64,000 nt of DNA from Demequina flava (GCF_000975035.1 NZ_BBRA01000001.1:1259184-1323183), one strand, 5' to 3'. Shown: positions 25,556 to 34,575, counted from the first letter of the stretch. Made by a program: numbers and translations. The notes: generated from the letters alone by a model not told the origin.

Positions 25556-26241
25556 GTGCTGCGGACCCCGCTCCCTCGGCTGCCAGCGCCGCGGAGGGGG
25601 AGGGCGATACGGAACCTAGCCACGGCATCGGCCCGTATCCCGGTGGCGAGGCCGCCTGGCCCACCGGGGAGCAGTTCGACCCCGAGCTGCTTGCCAACGG
25701 CGACCGGCGCAACGTCGTGGACCGTTACCGCTACTGGCGTCACGACGCGATCGTCGCCGACCTCGATGCGCGGCGTCACACATTTCACGTAGCGATTGAG
25801 AACTGGGCGCACGACTTCAACATTGGCTCCGTGGTCCGCACTGCGAATGCATTCATGGCGCGCGAGGTCCACATTGTCGGCAAGCGGCGCTGGAACCGCC
25901 GTGGCGCCATGGTCACCGACCGCTATCAGCACGTGCGCCACCACCCGTCGGTCGAGGAGTTCGTGGCGTGGGCGCACGGCGAGGGTCTGACGGTCATTGG
26001 GATCGACAACCTGCCCGGATCGGTGCCGCTGGAGACCTTCGATCTGCCGCGCGATTGCGTGTTGGTGTTCGGCCAGGAGTCCGTGGGGCTCACCGATGCG
26101 GTGCGGGAAGCGGCCGATGCCACGCTCGCCATCGCGCAGTACGGTTCCACACGCTCGATCAACGCCGGCGCCGCGGCAGCAATCGCGATGCACGCGTGGG
26201 TGGGGCAGCACGGAGACATCGAGGCGGGCCACGAGGGCTGA
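25552..26241 (+). CDS. TrmH/SpoU-family RNA 2'-O-methyltransferase
   Basis: The 229-residue SPOUT enzyme would transfer a methyl group from SAM to a ribose 2'-OH of tRNA or rRNA. Motif 1 is DFNIGSVVRTANAFM (N and R conserved) near 87-101. Motif 2 is VLVFGQESVGLT near 169-180. Motif 3, which forms the SAM-binding knot, is STRSINAGAAAAIAMHAW near 201-218. Residues 1-45 are a low-complexity extension. The target nucleotide is unknown. It starts with a GTG overlapping the stop of the microprotein gene, so it is the last gene of the lemA operon. Confidence 0.9.
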   Translation: MSAADPAPSAASAAEGEGDTEPSHGIGPYPGGEAAWPTGEQFDPELLANGDRRNVVDRYRYWRHDAIVADLDARRHTFHVAIENWAHDFNIGSVVRTANAFMAREVHIVGKRRWNRRGAMVTDRYQHVRHHPSVEEFVAWAHGEGLTVIGIDNLPGSVPLETFDLPRDCVLVFGQESVGLTDAVREAADATLAIAQYGSTRSINAGAAAAIAMHAWVGQHGDIEAGHEG

Positions 26242-26258
26242 CCCCGTTCTTGGCGCTT

Positions 26259-26315
26259 TCAACCACCGTGCGCAAGCTCCATCGAGCTTCGGTGTGCGGA
26301 GGGTCGGGTGGTTGA
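26259..26315. repeat. Nested inverted repeat after the TrmH-family gene
   Basis: The outer arms TCAACCACC (26259-26267) and GGTGGTTGA (26307-26315) are perfect. The inner arms AAGCTC (26274-26279) and GAGCTT (26284-26289) are perfect with a 4-nt loop. There is no T-run, so it may be a transcript-end stabiliser or part of a regulatory RNA. Confidence 0.7.
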
Positions 26316-26389
26316 CCGGTTAGTAGTGCTGGGCGGTCGAGTGGCCAGTGTGGACGCAGGGTCGAAAGTCGCAATCGCGGCTAGCATTC

Positions 26390-26403
26390 TTAGGGCTTCC
26401 TCA
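26390..26403 (+). promoter_or_regulatory. Candidate DtxR/MntR-type operator upstream of the metal ABC operon
   Basis: TTAGGGCTTCCTCA is one mismatch from a TTAGG-N4-CCTAA dyad and sits directly before the -10 box at 26405. The operon encodes its own DtxR-family regulator. This is a pattern match only. Confidence 0.3.
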
Positions 26404-26404
26404 C

Positions 26405-26410
26405 TATAGT
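26405..26410 (+). promoter_or_regulatory. -10 box of the metal ABC operon, leaderless type
   Basis: TATAGT ends 7 nt before the ATG at 26418. A perfect 14-bp palindrome, TTCGGCATGCCGAA (26412-26425), spans the start codon and may be a repressor site. Confidence 0.5.
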
Positions 26411-26417
26411 TTTCGGC

Positions 26418-27371
26418 ATGCCGAACTTCCCAGTGAGTGCCCGTGCCCGCGTTCAACTTGCCACTGTGTTGCTAGCTGGAATTGGAGTGGCGGGCTGCTC
26501 CAGTTCTGATGCGGAGTCGGAAACCGGCGCTGCTTCTCAGCCAGCCTCTGACGCGCCCCTGGTGCTCACTACCTTCACCGTTCTCGCAGACATGGCCAGC
26601 AATGTCGCGGGCGACGACCTGCGTGTGGAGTCCATCACTAAAGTAGGCTCCGAGATCCACGGATATGAGCCCACCCCGGGCGACATTCGCAAGGCGCAAG
26701 ACGCTGAACTGATCCTCGACAATGGGCTGGGCTTGGAAGCATGGTTCGCTCGGTTCGTTGAGGACGTAGACGCGCCGCACGTCGAGGTCACCGCGCAGGT
26801 GGAGCCAATCGATATCGCCTCGGACGCCTACGCAGGAACGCCCAATCCTCATGCGTGGATGAGCCCGTCGGACGCGCAACTCTATGTCGACGAGATCGCG
26901 ACGGCCTTTGCGAATCTCGACCCCGACAACGCAGACGACTACGCGCAGCGGGCCAGCGACTACCAAGCCGATATCGCAGCCGTCGCCGGTGACCTCGACG
27001 CCGCCGTCGACACCCTCCCGGAGGCCCACCGCGCCCTCGTCACGTGCGAAGGCGCCTTCTCCTACCTCGCCCGCGATGCCGGCCTGACGGAGGTTTACCT
27101 GTGGCCGGTGAACGCCGAGCAGCAGGCCACGCCCCAGCAGATCGCCGCCGCCATCGAGTACGTCGACGAGCACCAGGTGCCGGCCGTCTTCTGCGAGTCG
27201 ACCGTGTCTGACAAGCCCATGCAGCAGGTCGTCGACGCGACCGGCGCCGCGTTTGGCGGAACGCTTTACGTCGACTCGCTGTCCGAGGCAGACGGCCCCG
27301 TGGCCACGTACCTCGACCTCCTGCGCTACGACGTCGACCTCATCGTTGACGGGCTGACGGGGACCGCATGA
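26418..27371 (+). CDS. Metal ABC transporter substrate-binding lipoprotein (Mn/Fe type)
   Basis: This 317-residue cluster A-I binding lipoprotein captures divalent metal outside the membrane. A signal peptide ends in the lipobox GVAGC with Cys27 as lipid anchor. Predicted metal ligands are H81 (EIHGYEPTP), H145 (NPHAWMSP), E211 (CEGAFSYLARDAGL) and D286 (LYVDSLSE). The His-His-Glu-Asp set is the one found in Mn/Fe-binding members; zinc binders usually have a third His and a His-rich loop, which is absent here. The regulator at the end of the operon is DtxR-like, which also favours manganese or iron. Confidence 0.92.
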   Translation: MPNFPVSARARVQLATVLLAGIGVAGCSSSDAESETGAASQPASDAPLVLTTFTVLADMASNVAGDDLRVESITKVGSEIHGYEPTPGDIRKAQDAELILDNGLGLEAWFARFVEDVDAPHVEVTAQVEPIDIASDAYAGTPNPHAWMSPSDAQLYVDEIATAFANLDPDNADDYAQRASDYQADIAAVAGDLDAAVDTLPEAHRALVTCEGAFSYLARDAGLTEVYLWPVNAEQQATPQQIAAAIEYVDEHQVPAVFCESTVSDKPMQQVVDATGAAFGGTLYVDSLSEADGPVATYLDLLRYDVDLIVDGLTGTA

Positions 27372-28105
27372 CCACCCCCGCCCTCGAGATCGACAACGTC
27401 TCCGTGTCATACGGCGAGGTGGCGGCGCTCACGGGCTGCACGCTCTCCCTCGCACCCGGGCAGGTCACGGGACTGATCGGCATGAACGGCTCGGGTAAAT
27501 CCACGCTGTTCAAGTCGATCATGGGCGTGGTCGCACCGCAGATGGGCACCATCCGAGTTGATGGGGCCGATGCTGCGAAGGCCAGGCGTGCCCAACGCGT
27601 CTCGTACGTCCCCCAGAGCGAGGACGTGGACTGGGACTTCCCGCTGTCAGTGTGGGACGTCGTCATGATGGGCAGGTACGGGCTCATGGGGCCGATGCGC
27701 CGGCCAAGTCGCGCGGACCGTGCGGCAGTTGAAGAGGCGCTCGAGCGGGTGGAGTTGGCTGACCTGGCCGGGCGCCAGATTGGGCAATTGTCCGGTGGGC
27801 AGCGCAAGCGGGCGTTTGTCGCGCGAGGTATCGCCCAAGGCGCGTCGTTGATGCTGCTCGACGAGCCATTCGCCGGCGTGGACAAGCGCTCGGAGCGCAC
27901 CATCATCGCGCTGCTGCGTGATCTCGCGGCAGACGGTCGCACGGTACTGGTTTCCACCCACGACCTTCATGCGCTCCCGTCGCTGGCCGACGAGGCGATC
28001 CTCCTTCTGCGCCGCGTCCTCTATCAGGGCGACGTCGCTGGTGCCCTGGAGCCGGAGAACCTCACGCGTGCTTTCGGCTTGGCCCTGGGCGGGGGTGCGG
28101 CATGA
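27368..28105 (+). CDS. Metal ABC transporter ATP-binding protein
   Basis: This 245-residue ABC ATPase powers the metal importer. Walker A is GMNGSGKST near 38-46, the Q-loop lies in YVPQSEDVDWDFP near 79-91, the signature is LSGGQRKRAFVARGIAQG near 140-157, Walker B is LMLLDEPFAGVD near 161-172, and the switch His is in STHDLHAL. Q-loop context VPQ...DWDFPLSVWDVVMMGRYG is characteristic of Mn/Zn importers. It overlaps both neighbours by 4 nt, so the three subunits are translationally coupled. Confidence 0.95.
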   Translation: MTTPALEIDNVSVSYGEVAALTGCTLSLAPGQVTGLIGMNGSGKSTLFKSIMGVVAPQMGTIRVDGADAAKARRAQRVSYVPQSEDVDWDFPLSVWDVVMMGRYGLMGPMRRPSRADRAAVEEALERVELADLAGRQIGQLSGGQRKRAFVARGIAQGASLMLLDEPFAGVDKRSERTIIALLRDLAADGRTVLVSTHDLHALPSLADEAILLLRRVLYQGDVAGALEPENLTRAFGLALGGGAA

Positions 28106-28992
28106 GTGTGATCGACATCATCGTGGAGCCGTTGCAATACGACTTCATGGTCCGCGCACTGATCGTGACGGTGATGGCGGCTGTGGTCTGCGCGTTGCTG
28201 TCGTGTTGGCTCGTGCTGGTGGGCTGGTCGCTCATGGGCGACGCCGTCTCTCACGCAGTATTGCCGGGGGTGGTGCTCGCCTACGTGATTGGGGCGCCCT
28301 TCGCGCTGGGCGCGCTGGGGTTCGGAGTCCTGGCGGTGGTGCTCATCGGAGTCCTGCGCGGCACCAGCCGCATCAAGGAGGACGCCGCGATCGGCATCGT
28401 CTTCACGACGCTGTTCGCGCTGGGTCTGGTCCTGGTCTCCGTGATCCCTTCCCAGACTGACCTCTCCCACATCCTCTTCGGCAACATCCTCGGAGTGTCG
28501 ACGTCGGACCTGTGGCAGATCGGCATCCTCGCTCTCGTGGCGCTCGCGGTGCTGCTGTTCAAGAGCCGGGACTTCACTCTCTTTGCCTTCGACCCTGTGC
28601 ATGCCCACGGCATCGGCCTGAACCCCAAGCGCCTGGGCTGGTTGCTGCTGGGACTGCTTGCGGTGGTGTGCGTCGTGGCGCTGCAGGTCGTGGGCGTGAT
28701 TCTGGTCGTGGCGCTACTGATCATCCCCGGCGCGACGGCGTACCTGCTGACCGACAAGTTCACGCACATGCTGTGGATCGCGCCGTTGATGTCCTCCGTC
28801 ACCGCGGTCATAGGGATCTACCTGAGCTACTGGTTCGACGCGTCCTCAGGCGGGCTCGTAGTCGTCACCCAAGGTGTGGCTTTTGCGCTGGTGTACGTCT
28901 TCAGCCCGCGCCACGGACTGCTCCGCACATGGCGGCAGGCAGGCCGGGTACGGAACAATGGGGCCGGACAGCACAGTTCGAACCACGAGTAG
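28102..28992 (+). CDS. Metal ABC transporter permease (ABC-3 family)
   Basis: The 296-residue integral membrane protein has about eight or nine membrane segments. It carries the ABC-3 signature regions LLSCWLVLVGWSLMGDAVSHAVLPGVVLAY and ALLIIPGATAYLLTDKFTHMLWIAP. It forms the channel for the metal delivered by the lipoprotein and driven by the ATPase of the two preceding genes. The C-terminal 20 residues are basic and cytoplasmic. A regulator gene begins 11 nt downstream. Confidence 0.93.
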   Translation: MSVIDIIVEPLQYDFMVRALIVTVMAAVVCALLSCWLVLVGWSLMGDAVSHAVLPGVVLAYVIGAPFALGALGFGVLAVVLIGVLRGTSRIKEDAAIGIVFTTLFALGLVLVSVIPSQTDLSHILFGNILGVSTSDLWQIGILALVALAVLLFKSRDFTLFAFDPVHAHGIGLNPKRLGWLLLGLLAVVCVVALQVVGVILVVALLIIPGATAYLLTDKFTHMLWIAPLMSSVTAVIGIYLSYWFDASSGGLVVVTQGVAFALVYVFSPRHGLLRTWRQAGRVRNNGAGQHSSNHE

Positions 28993-29003
28993 GGGGCAGG
29001 CCG

Positions 29004-29669
29004 ATGGCTGGACCAACCGTCACAGAGGACTACCTCAAGGCGATCTGGAACGCCCGCGAATGGTCCGACGACCCCGTCACAAACTCGGTGCTCGCAAGCC
29101 GGTTGGGCCTGTCGCCCTCTTCGGTTTCTGAACTCGTTCGCAAGCTTGCCGATCGTGGACTCGTGACCCACGCCCGTTACGGGTCCGTGGAACTCACGGA
29201 CGAGGGAAGGCGAGTTGCGCTCGCCACGGTGCGCAAGCATCGGCTGGTCGAAACCTTCCTTGTCGACTACCTGGGCTACGACTGGGCTGACGTCCACGAC
29301 GAGGCCGAGGTCCTCGAGCACGCGGTGTCCGACACGTTCATTGAGCGACTCGCGGAAAAGCTCGGCCACCCCACGCATGACCCTCACGGCGACCCCATTC
29401 CGACTGCTGCTGGCGATCTGCCGACTGTGGCGCAGGTGCCGCTGGCCCAGGTCGATGAGGGCGCCGTGGTCACGGTCGCGCGCGTCTCCGACGACGACCC
29501 CGACCTGCTTCGCCACCTGCGCGAGGTCGGAATCGACATCGGGACCACGGTGACGCTCGCCGCGCGCCGGCCCGCCGCAGGGGTGGTGGAACTCACCGCG
29601 GGGGACCAGGCAGTCGCCCTCGGCCTCCCCGCGGCGGAGACGATCCTCACCGAGGTCGCCCAGCCCTGA
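29004..29669 (+). CDS. DtxR/MntR-family metal-dependent transcriptional regulator
   Basis: The 221-residue repressor has an N-terminal winged helix (TEDYLKAIWNAREWSDDPVTNSVLASRLGLSPSSVSELVRKLADRGLVTHARYGSVELTDEG), a dimerisation and metal-binding helix bundle (RKHRLVETFLVDYLGYDWADVHDEAEVLEHAVSDTFIERL, with GHPTHDPHGDPIP) and a C-terminal FeoA/SH3-like domain. The regulatory metal site uses the conserved His and Glu residues of the middle domain. Being the fourth gene of a Mn/Fe importer operon, it probably represses the operon when the metal is plentiful. ATG 29004 is used; longer upstream frames run through the permease gene. Confidence 0.93.
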   Translation: MAGPTVTEDYLKAIWNAREWSDDPVTNSVLASRLGLSPSSVSELVRKLADRGLVTHARYGSVELTDEGRRVALATVRKHRLVETFLVDYLGYDWADVHDEAEVLEHAVSDTFIERLAEKLGHPTHDPHGDPIPTAAGDLPTVAQVPLAQVDEGAVVTVARVSDDDPDLLRHLREVGIDIGTTVTLAARRPAAGVVELTAGDQAVALGLPAAETILTEVAQP

Positions 29670-29700
29670 GTGACTTTCTGAAAGTTTTTCAGCGCGGGGA

Positions 29701-29726
29701 TGTCGATCTGTTGCGCTGAACGCGTC
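29701..29726 (+). promoter_or_regulatory. Candidate ECF42-dependent promoter
   Basis: TGTCGA (29701-29706) and CGTC (29723-29726) are separated by 16 nt, matching the recalled ECF42 pattern of TGTCGA at -35 and CGTC or CGAC at -10. It precedes the DGPF and ECF42 genes, which suggests autoregulation. It overlaps an inverted repeat TTCAGCGC/GCGCTGAA (29688-29720). Confidence 0.6.
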
Positions 29727-29778
29727 GTAGGGGTGAGACTCGGGAAACACCCGGGCTCATCGACCAGGAGGTCTCCCC

Positions 29779-30135
29779 ATGAAGTACCTACTTCTCATCG
29801 CTTCTGACCCAACGCTGCCTTCTCCTGAGCCGGGCGACGCTGACTTCGACGCCTACATGGCCGCATGGACTCAGTACACCGAGGACATGGAAGCCGCGGG
29901 CGTGTACTGCGGAGGCGAGGCCCTCCAAGGCGCCGACACTGCCACGACCGTCCGCCACGATTCGGGTGCGACCACCATCGTCGATGGCCCCTTCGCAGAG
30001 CTCAAGGAACACCTCGGCGGCTACTACCTGATCGATGTCGACACCCTCGACGACGCGCTCGCGTGGGCCAAGCGCCTTCCCGTCGGCACCGGCGCGGTCG
30101 AGGTTCGCCCCGTCTTCCCCACGGACGAGTTCTGA
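29779..30135 (+). CDS. DGPF-domain (YCII-related) protein
   Basis: This 118-residue small protein carries the name-giving motif in TIVDGPFAELKEHLGGYYLIDVDTLDDALAWAKRLP, preceded by MKYLLLIASDP and the GGEAL turn. DGPF proteins of the YCII-related fold are the constant companions of ECF42 sigma factors and are often their main regulon members. Their biochemical activity is unknown. An AGGAGG site precedes the ATG, and a small hairpin (TGAG...CTCA, 29734-29759) lies in the leader. Its TGA overlaps the presumed CTG start of the sigma-factor gene. Confidence 0.88.
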   Translation: MKYLLLIASDPTLPSPEPGDADFDAYMAAWTQYTEDMEAAGVYCGGEALQGADTATTVRHDSGATTIVDGPFAELKEHLGGYYLIDVDTLDDALAWAKRLPVGTGAVEVRPVFPTDEF

Positions 30136-31436
30136 CAGACAGCCAAGGGGCCGATGCCGCACTCACCCGGGTAGCCCGGGAGGAGGGCGGGCGATTGCTC
30201 GCCCTCCTTGCGGACCGCCTTGGTAACTTGGACGTCGCGCACGACGGGCTGCAGGACGCCTATGCGAAGGCGGCGTCAGTCTGGGCGGCCGATGCTGGGG
30301 TTCCCGACGACCCGGCGGCGTGGGTTTACGTGGTCGCACGCAATGCCGCTATTGACCGAATTCGCCGGGACGCTGCGGCTCGCAACCGCCTCGCGAGTCA
30401 GGCTCGGGTGCTCGACACGGCAGTCGCGGGGGATGTCGACCCGGGCGAGGAGGAACCGCCGAGCCTCATCGCGGACGAGGGTCTGGCGGACGAAGGCTTG
30501 GCAGGTGCAGGCGACGAGCAACTGCGCCTGATGCTGCTGTGCTGCCACCCGGCGCTGTCGCGGGAAAGTCAGGTGGTGCTGACGCTGCGGCTCGCGGGAG
30601 GCCTAACCACCGAGGAGATCGCCGCGGCGTTCCTCTTGCAAGAGAGCACCGTCCAGCAACGGATCGTCCGTGCCAAACGCAAGATTCGCGAGGCCCGTAT
30701 CCCCTTAGCGATGCCGGCCGAGCTGCCCGAGCGGGCGCAACTGCTTGCCACGGTCTTAGGGCTCATCTTCAACGAGGGATATGTGGCGCACTCGAGCGAC
30801 GCCGCCACTTTGACGCGCAGTGACCTTGCAGACCAGGCGATCAGGCTGACGGCCACCGCGGCGGACGCACTCCCAGACGAACCCGAGCTCGCGGGCCTGC
30901 TGGCGCTTGAACTCTTCCATCGCTCCCGTGAGCGCGCGCGGACTGATGCGAGTGGGCGCCTCATACGGCTCGCGGAGCAGGACCGTTCGCTGTGGGAAGC
31001 GTCGTTTATTGCTCGTGGGCATGCAGCGCTCGCGGCGGCGCTTAACCACCGACGCCTGGGCCCATGGCAGATGCAGGCACTGATCGCCGCCGAACACACA
31101 CGTCGCGCCACCGACTGGGAACGGGTCGTGCGGTACTACGACACCCTGCTGGGGATGAGTCCCGGGCCAGTCATCCGGTTGTCGCGTGCGATCGCGGTGG
31201 GCGAGGCGCAGGGACCTGAGGCGGCGCTCGCGGAGGTGGAGGAGATCGACGGTCTCGATGGCTATCACCTGTTCCATGCCGCCCGTGCGGACCTACTGGA
31301 ACGCACCGGTGATCCGCACGGAGCCGTCGCCGCGTGGGACCGGGCAGCGGCGCTTGCGACCAATCCAGCAGAGGTTCAGTACCTTCGCTCGCGCACCCGG
31401 GACGTGCGGCCCATACCGCCGCGCGGCGTTATCTGA
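30132..31436 (+). CDS. ECF42-type RNA polymerase sigma factor with C-terminal TPR-like extension
   Basis: The 434-residue product begins with a sigma-2 region (LDVAHDGLQDAYAKAASVWAADAGVPDDPAAWVYVVARNAAIDRIRRD). A sigma-4 region follows (RESQVVLTLRLAGGLTTEEIAAAFLLQESTVQQRIVRAKRKI). The 200-residue helical C-terminal part (LGLIFNEGY, LALELFHRSRERAR, HTRRATDWERVVRYYDTLL) is the TPR-like extension that defines ECF42. No ATG or GTG lies near the conserved N-terminus; the only fitting start is CTG at 30132, which makes a 4-nt CTGA overlap with the DGPF gene. A TTG at 30195 would truncate conserved sequence. It probably drives its own operon. Confidence 0.85.
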   Translation: MTDSQGADAALTRVAREEGGRLLALLADRLGNLDVAHDGLQDAYAKAASVWAADAGVPDDPAAWVYVVARNAAIDRIRRDAAARNRLASQARVLDTAVAGDVDPGEEEPPSLIADEGLADEGLAGAGDEQLRLMLLCCHPALSRESQVVLTLRLAGGLTTEEIAAAFLLQESTVQQRIVRAKRKIREARIPLAMPAELPERAQLLATVLGLIFNEGYVAHSSDAATLTRSDLADQAIRLTATAADALPDEPELAGLLALELFHRSRERARTDASGRLIRLAEQDRSLWEASFIARGHAALAAALNHRRLGPWQMQALIAAEHTRRATDWERVVRYYDTLLGMSPGPVIRLSRAIAVGEAQGPEAALAEVEEIDGLDGYHLFHAARADLLERTGDPHGAVAAWDRAAALATNPAEVQYLRSRTRDVRPIPPRGVI

Positions 31437-31480
31437 CAGAATGGACGACGGTTCCAACCGCACAACTTCAGGAGAGACAC

Positions 31481-32500
<1,020 letters not shown>

Positions 32501-32516
32501 GTCCGACATTCGGCGC

Positions 32517-32555
32517 GTCAGCCCCGGGGAGTCGGACAGACACCCCGGGGCTGAC
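32517..32555 (+). terminator. Strong hairpin after fba
   Basis: GTCAGCCCCGGGG (32517-32529) and CCCCGGGGCTGAC (32543-32555) form a 13-bp perfect stem with a 13-nt loop. There is no T-run, which is common for actinobacterial terminators. Confidence 0.75.
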
Positions 32556-32678
32556 GTACGTCCGGCCGATGCGCGCGTCGCCTCCCGTATGAGGCGTCAC
32601 TGTGTGGTCGGATAAGACGGCGGGACACACCTGCCGTACCAAGCCCCCGGCTTGAACCGGGGTGAGGGGAGAGGGCGC

Positions 32679-33971
32679 ATGCCCGGAGTAGTAATCGTCG
32701 GAGCCCAGTGGGGCGACGAGGGCAAGGGGAAGGCCACTGACGTGCTCGGTTCGCGCGTCGATTATGTGGTGAAGTTCAACGGGGGCAACAACGCGGGACA
32801 CACGGTCGTCATTGGCGACCAGAAGTTCGCGCTTCACCTGCTCCCCTCGGGCATTTTGACGCCGGACGTCACGCCCGTCATCGGTAACGGAGTGGTCGTC
32901 GACATCTCCGTGCTGTTCAGTGAGATTGATGCGCTGATTGAGCGCGGGGTTGACCCGTCCAAGCTGCTCATCTCCAACGCCGCGCACGTGATTGCGCCGT
33001 ATGCGCGCACGCTCGACAATGTCACTGAGCGCTTCCTTGGCAAGCGCAAGATCGGCACCACCGGACGCGGCATTGGCCCGGCCTACGCCGACAAGATCAA
33101 CCGTCTCGGTATCCGCATGGGCGACCTGTTTGACGAGCAGCTGTTGCGCGACAAGATCGAAGGCGCGCTCGAGCAGAAGAACCACATGCTCGTGAAGGTC
33201 TACAACCGCCGCGCCATCGAAGTGGACGAGGTTGCTGACGAGCTGCTCCAGTACCGCGACCGCCTCGAGCCCATGGTCACCGACACCTCGCTGGTGCTGA
33301 ACCAGGCGCTCGACCGTGGCGAGACCGTCCTGTTCGAGGGCGGCCAGGCGACCATGCTGGACGTCGATCACGGCACCTACCCGTTCGTCACGTCCTCCAA
33401 CGCGACCGCCGGCGGTGCTTCGACGGGTTCTGGCGTGGGTCCTACGCGCATCGACTCCGTCATTGGCATCGTCAAGGCCTACACGACCCGTGTGGGCGAA
33501 GGCCCCATGCCGACCGAGCTGTTCGACGAGGACGGTGTCAAGCTGCAGACCATCGGCGGTGAGTTCGGTGTCACCACCGGGCGCACGCGTCGTTGTGGCT
33601 GGTACGACGCCGTGATTGCCCGCTACGCCTCGCGCATCAACGGGCTGACGGACCTCGTGCTCACCAAGCTCGACGTGCTGACCGGCTGGGAGTCCATCCC
33701 TGTCTGTGTCGCATACGACGTGGACGGTGTCCGCTACGACGAGCTTCCGCAGGACCAGGCCGACTTTGCCGCTGCGAAGCCCATCTGGGAGAACTTCCCC
33801 GGGTGGACCGAGGACATCTCCGGATGCCGCAGCTTCGACGAGTTGCCCGCCAACGCGCAGAACTACGTCAAGGCTCTTGAGTCGATGTCGGGTTGCCGCA
33901 TCAGCTCCATCGGTGTGGGCCCTGACCGCGAGCAGACCATCGAGGTCCACGACCTCATCCACGCTCGCTAA
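32679..33971 (+). CDS. purA: Adenylosuccinate synthetase
   Basis: The enzyme condenses IMP and aspartate using GTP in AMP synthesis. The 430-residue protein shows the GTP-binding [11 protein letters not shown] at 8-18, [12 protein letters not shown] near 32-43, [14 protein letters not shown] near 127-140, [24 protein letters not shown] near 219-242, and [12 protein letters not shown] near 298-309. ATG 32679 follows GAGGGGAGAGG; an in-frame ATG at 32652 would add residues unlike the family. A small hairpin (CCCCGG/CCGGGG) sits just ahead of the ribosome binding site. A terminator follows directly, so it is a single-gene unit. Confidence 0.98.
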   Translation: MPGVVIVGAQWGDEGKGKATDVLGSRVDYVVKFNGGNNAGHTVVIGDQKFALHLLPSGILTPDVTPVIGNGVVVDISVLFSEIDALIERGVDPSKLLISNAAHVIAPYARTLDNVTERFLGKRKIGTTGRGIGPAYADKINRLGIRMGDLFDEQLLRDKIEGALEQKNHMLVKVYNRRAIEVDEVADELLQYRDRLEPMVTDTSLVLNQALDRGETVLFEGGQATMLDVDHGTYPFVTSSNATAGGASTGSGVGPTRIDSVIGIVKAYTTRVGEGPMPTELFDEDGVKLQTIGGEFGVTTGRTRRCGWYDAVIARYASRINGLTDLVLTKLDVLTGWESIPVCVAYDVDGVRYDELPQDQADFAAAKPIWENFPGWTEDISGCRSFDELPANAQNYVKALESMSGCRISSIGVGPDREQTIEVHDLIHAR

Positions 33972-33984
33972 GTCGTCACGCAAG

Positions 33985-34035
33985 CCGCCCCCTTCCCCTG
34001 GCCGTACATACACGGCGGGGATCGGGGCGGTTTTT
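33985..34035 (+). terminator. Terminator after purA
   Basis: CCGCCCC (33985-33991) pairs with GGGGCGG (34024-34030), immediately followed by TTTTT. Confidence 0.8.
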
Positions 34036-34091
34036 GCGTCTGGCCGTACTTTTCCGTCGAAGGTCGCGGAACGTTCTACCTCGGCCCGTAA

Positions 34092-34442
34092 CTAGAACAG
34101 GGCTGTGACATCGTCGATCCATGTCGTGACGACGGTAATCGCCCGTGGGTTTAGGCGGTACAGGCGCTCGCGTCCGTCGCGTCCCATGGAGACCAGGCCC
34201 GCTTTCTTGAGCACATTGAGATGGTGTGACCCGCGAGCGAGTGAGATCCCAAACGCTTCGGCTACCGCGAGGGCGAGGTGCGTCGCGGTGGCATCGTCCA
34301 CTTCTTCGAGCAGTTCCAGAATGAATCTGCGCGCGGGATGCGTCAGCGCGGTCAGAACTTCGTCGAGAAGGGCGTCCTGCGCAATGTGCTCGAGGGCTGG
34401 CGTCGCGGCCCGCCCGGAGTGCATACGACGGCTGCGCGGCAT
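34092..34442 (-). CDS. ArsR-family winged-helix transcriptional regulator
   Basis: The 116-residue protein is an ArsR-fold regulator: LLDEVLTALTHPARRFILELLEEVDDATATHLALAVAEAFGISLARGSHHLNVLKKAGLVSMGRDGRERLYRLNP. The SHHLNVLKKAGLV recognition helix is typical. It contains no cysteine and no metal-binding CxC, so it is unlikely to be a classical metal sensor; the inducer is unknown. The start at 34442 is chosen because an ACGAGGT site precedes it. A longer frame from 34496 would translate through a perfect 42-bp palindrome that is better explained as its operator. It diverges from purD. Confidence 0.85.
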   Translation of the reverse strand: MPRSRRMHSGRAATPALEHIAQDALLDEVLTALTHPARRFILELLEEVDDATATHLALAVAEAFGISLARGSHHLNVLKKAGLVSMGRDGRERLYRLNPRAITVVTTWIDDVTALF

Positions 34443-34450
34443 GAGTGACC

Positions 34451-34492
34451 TCGTTTCGTTCATTCTCGGAATTCCGAGAATGAACGAAACGA
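34451..34492. promoter_or_regulatory. Perfect 42-bp palindrome, probable ArsR-type operator
   Basis: The left arm TCGTTTCGTTCATTCTCGGA is mirrored exactly on the right about the centre between 34471 and 34472 (GGAATTCC). It begins 9 bp upstream of the regulator's start codon and covers its leader region, as expected for autorepression. It lies about 97 bp from the purD start. Confidence 0.75.
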
Positions 34493-34575
34493 GCACCGGC
34501 CTCCCGCGGAGGCGAGAACGTGTGGAGAAGGCATCCGGCGCAGCAACCTGTGGAACCCGGTTGTGAGTGGCTCGC

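Noticed and set aside
29865-30131. N-terminal extension of the ECF42 sigma factor overlapping the DGPF gene
   Set aside because: The extension is an Arg/His-rich out-of-frame reading of the DGPF gene and resembles nothing in sigma factors.
34443-34496. Longer start for the ArsR-type regulator at 34496
   Set aside because: The extra codons would be formed by the perfect palindrome; a ribosome site precedes the start at 34442, and the ArsR fold needs no such extension.
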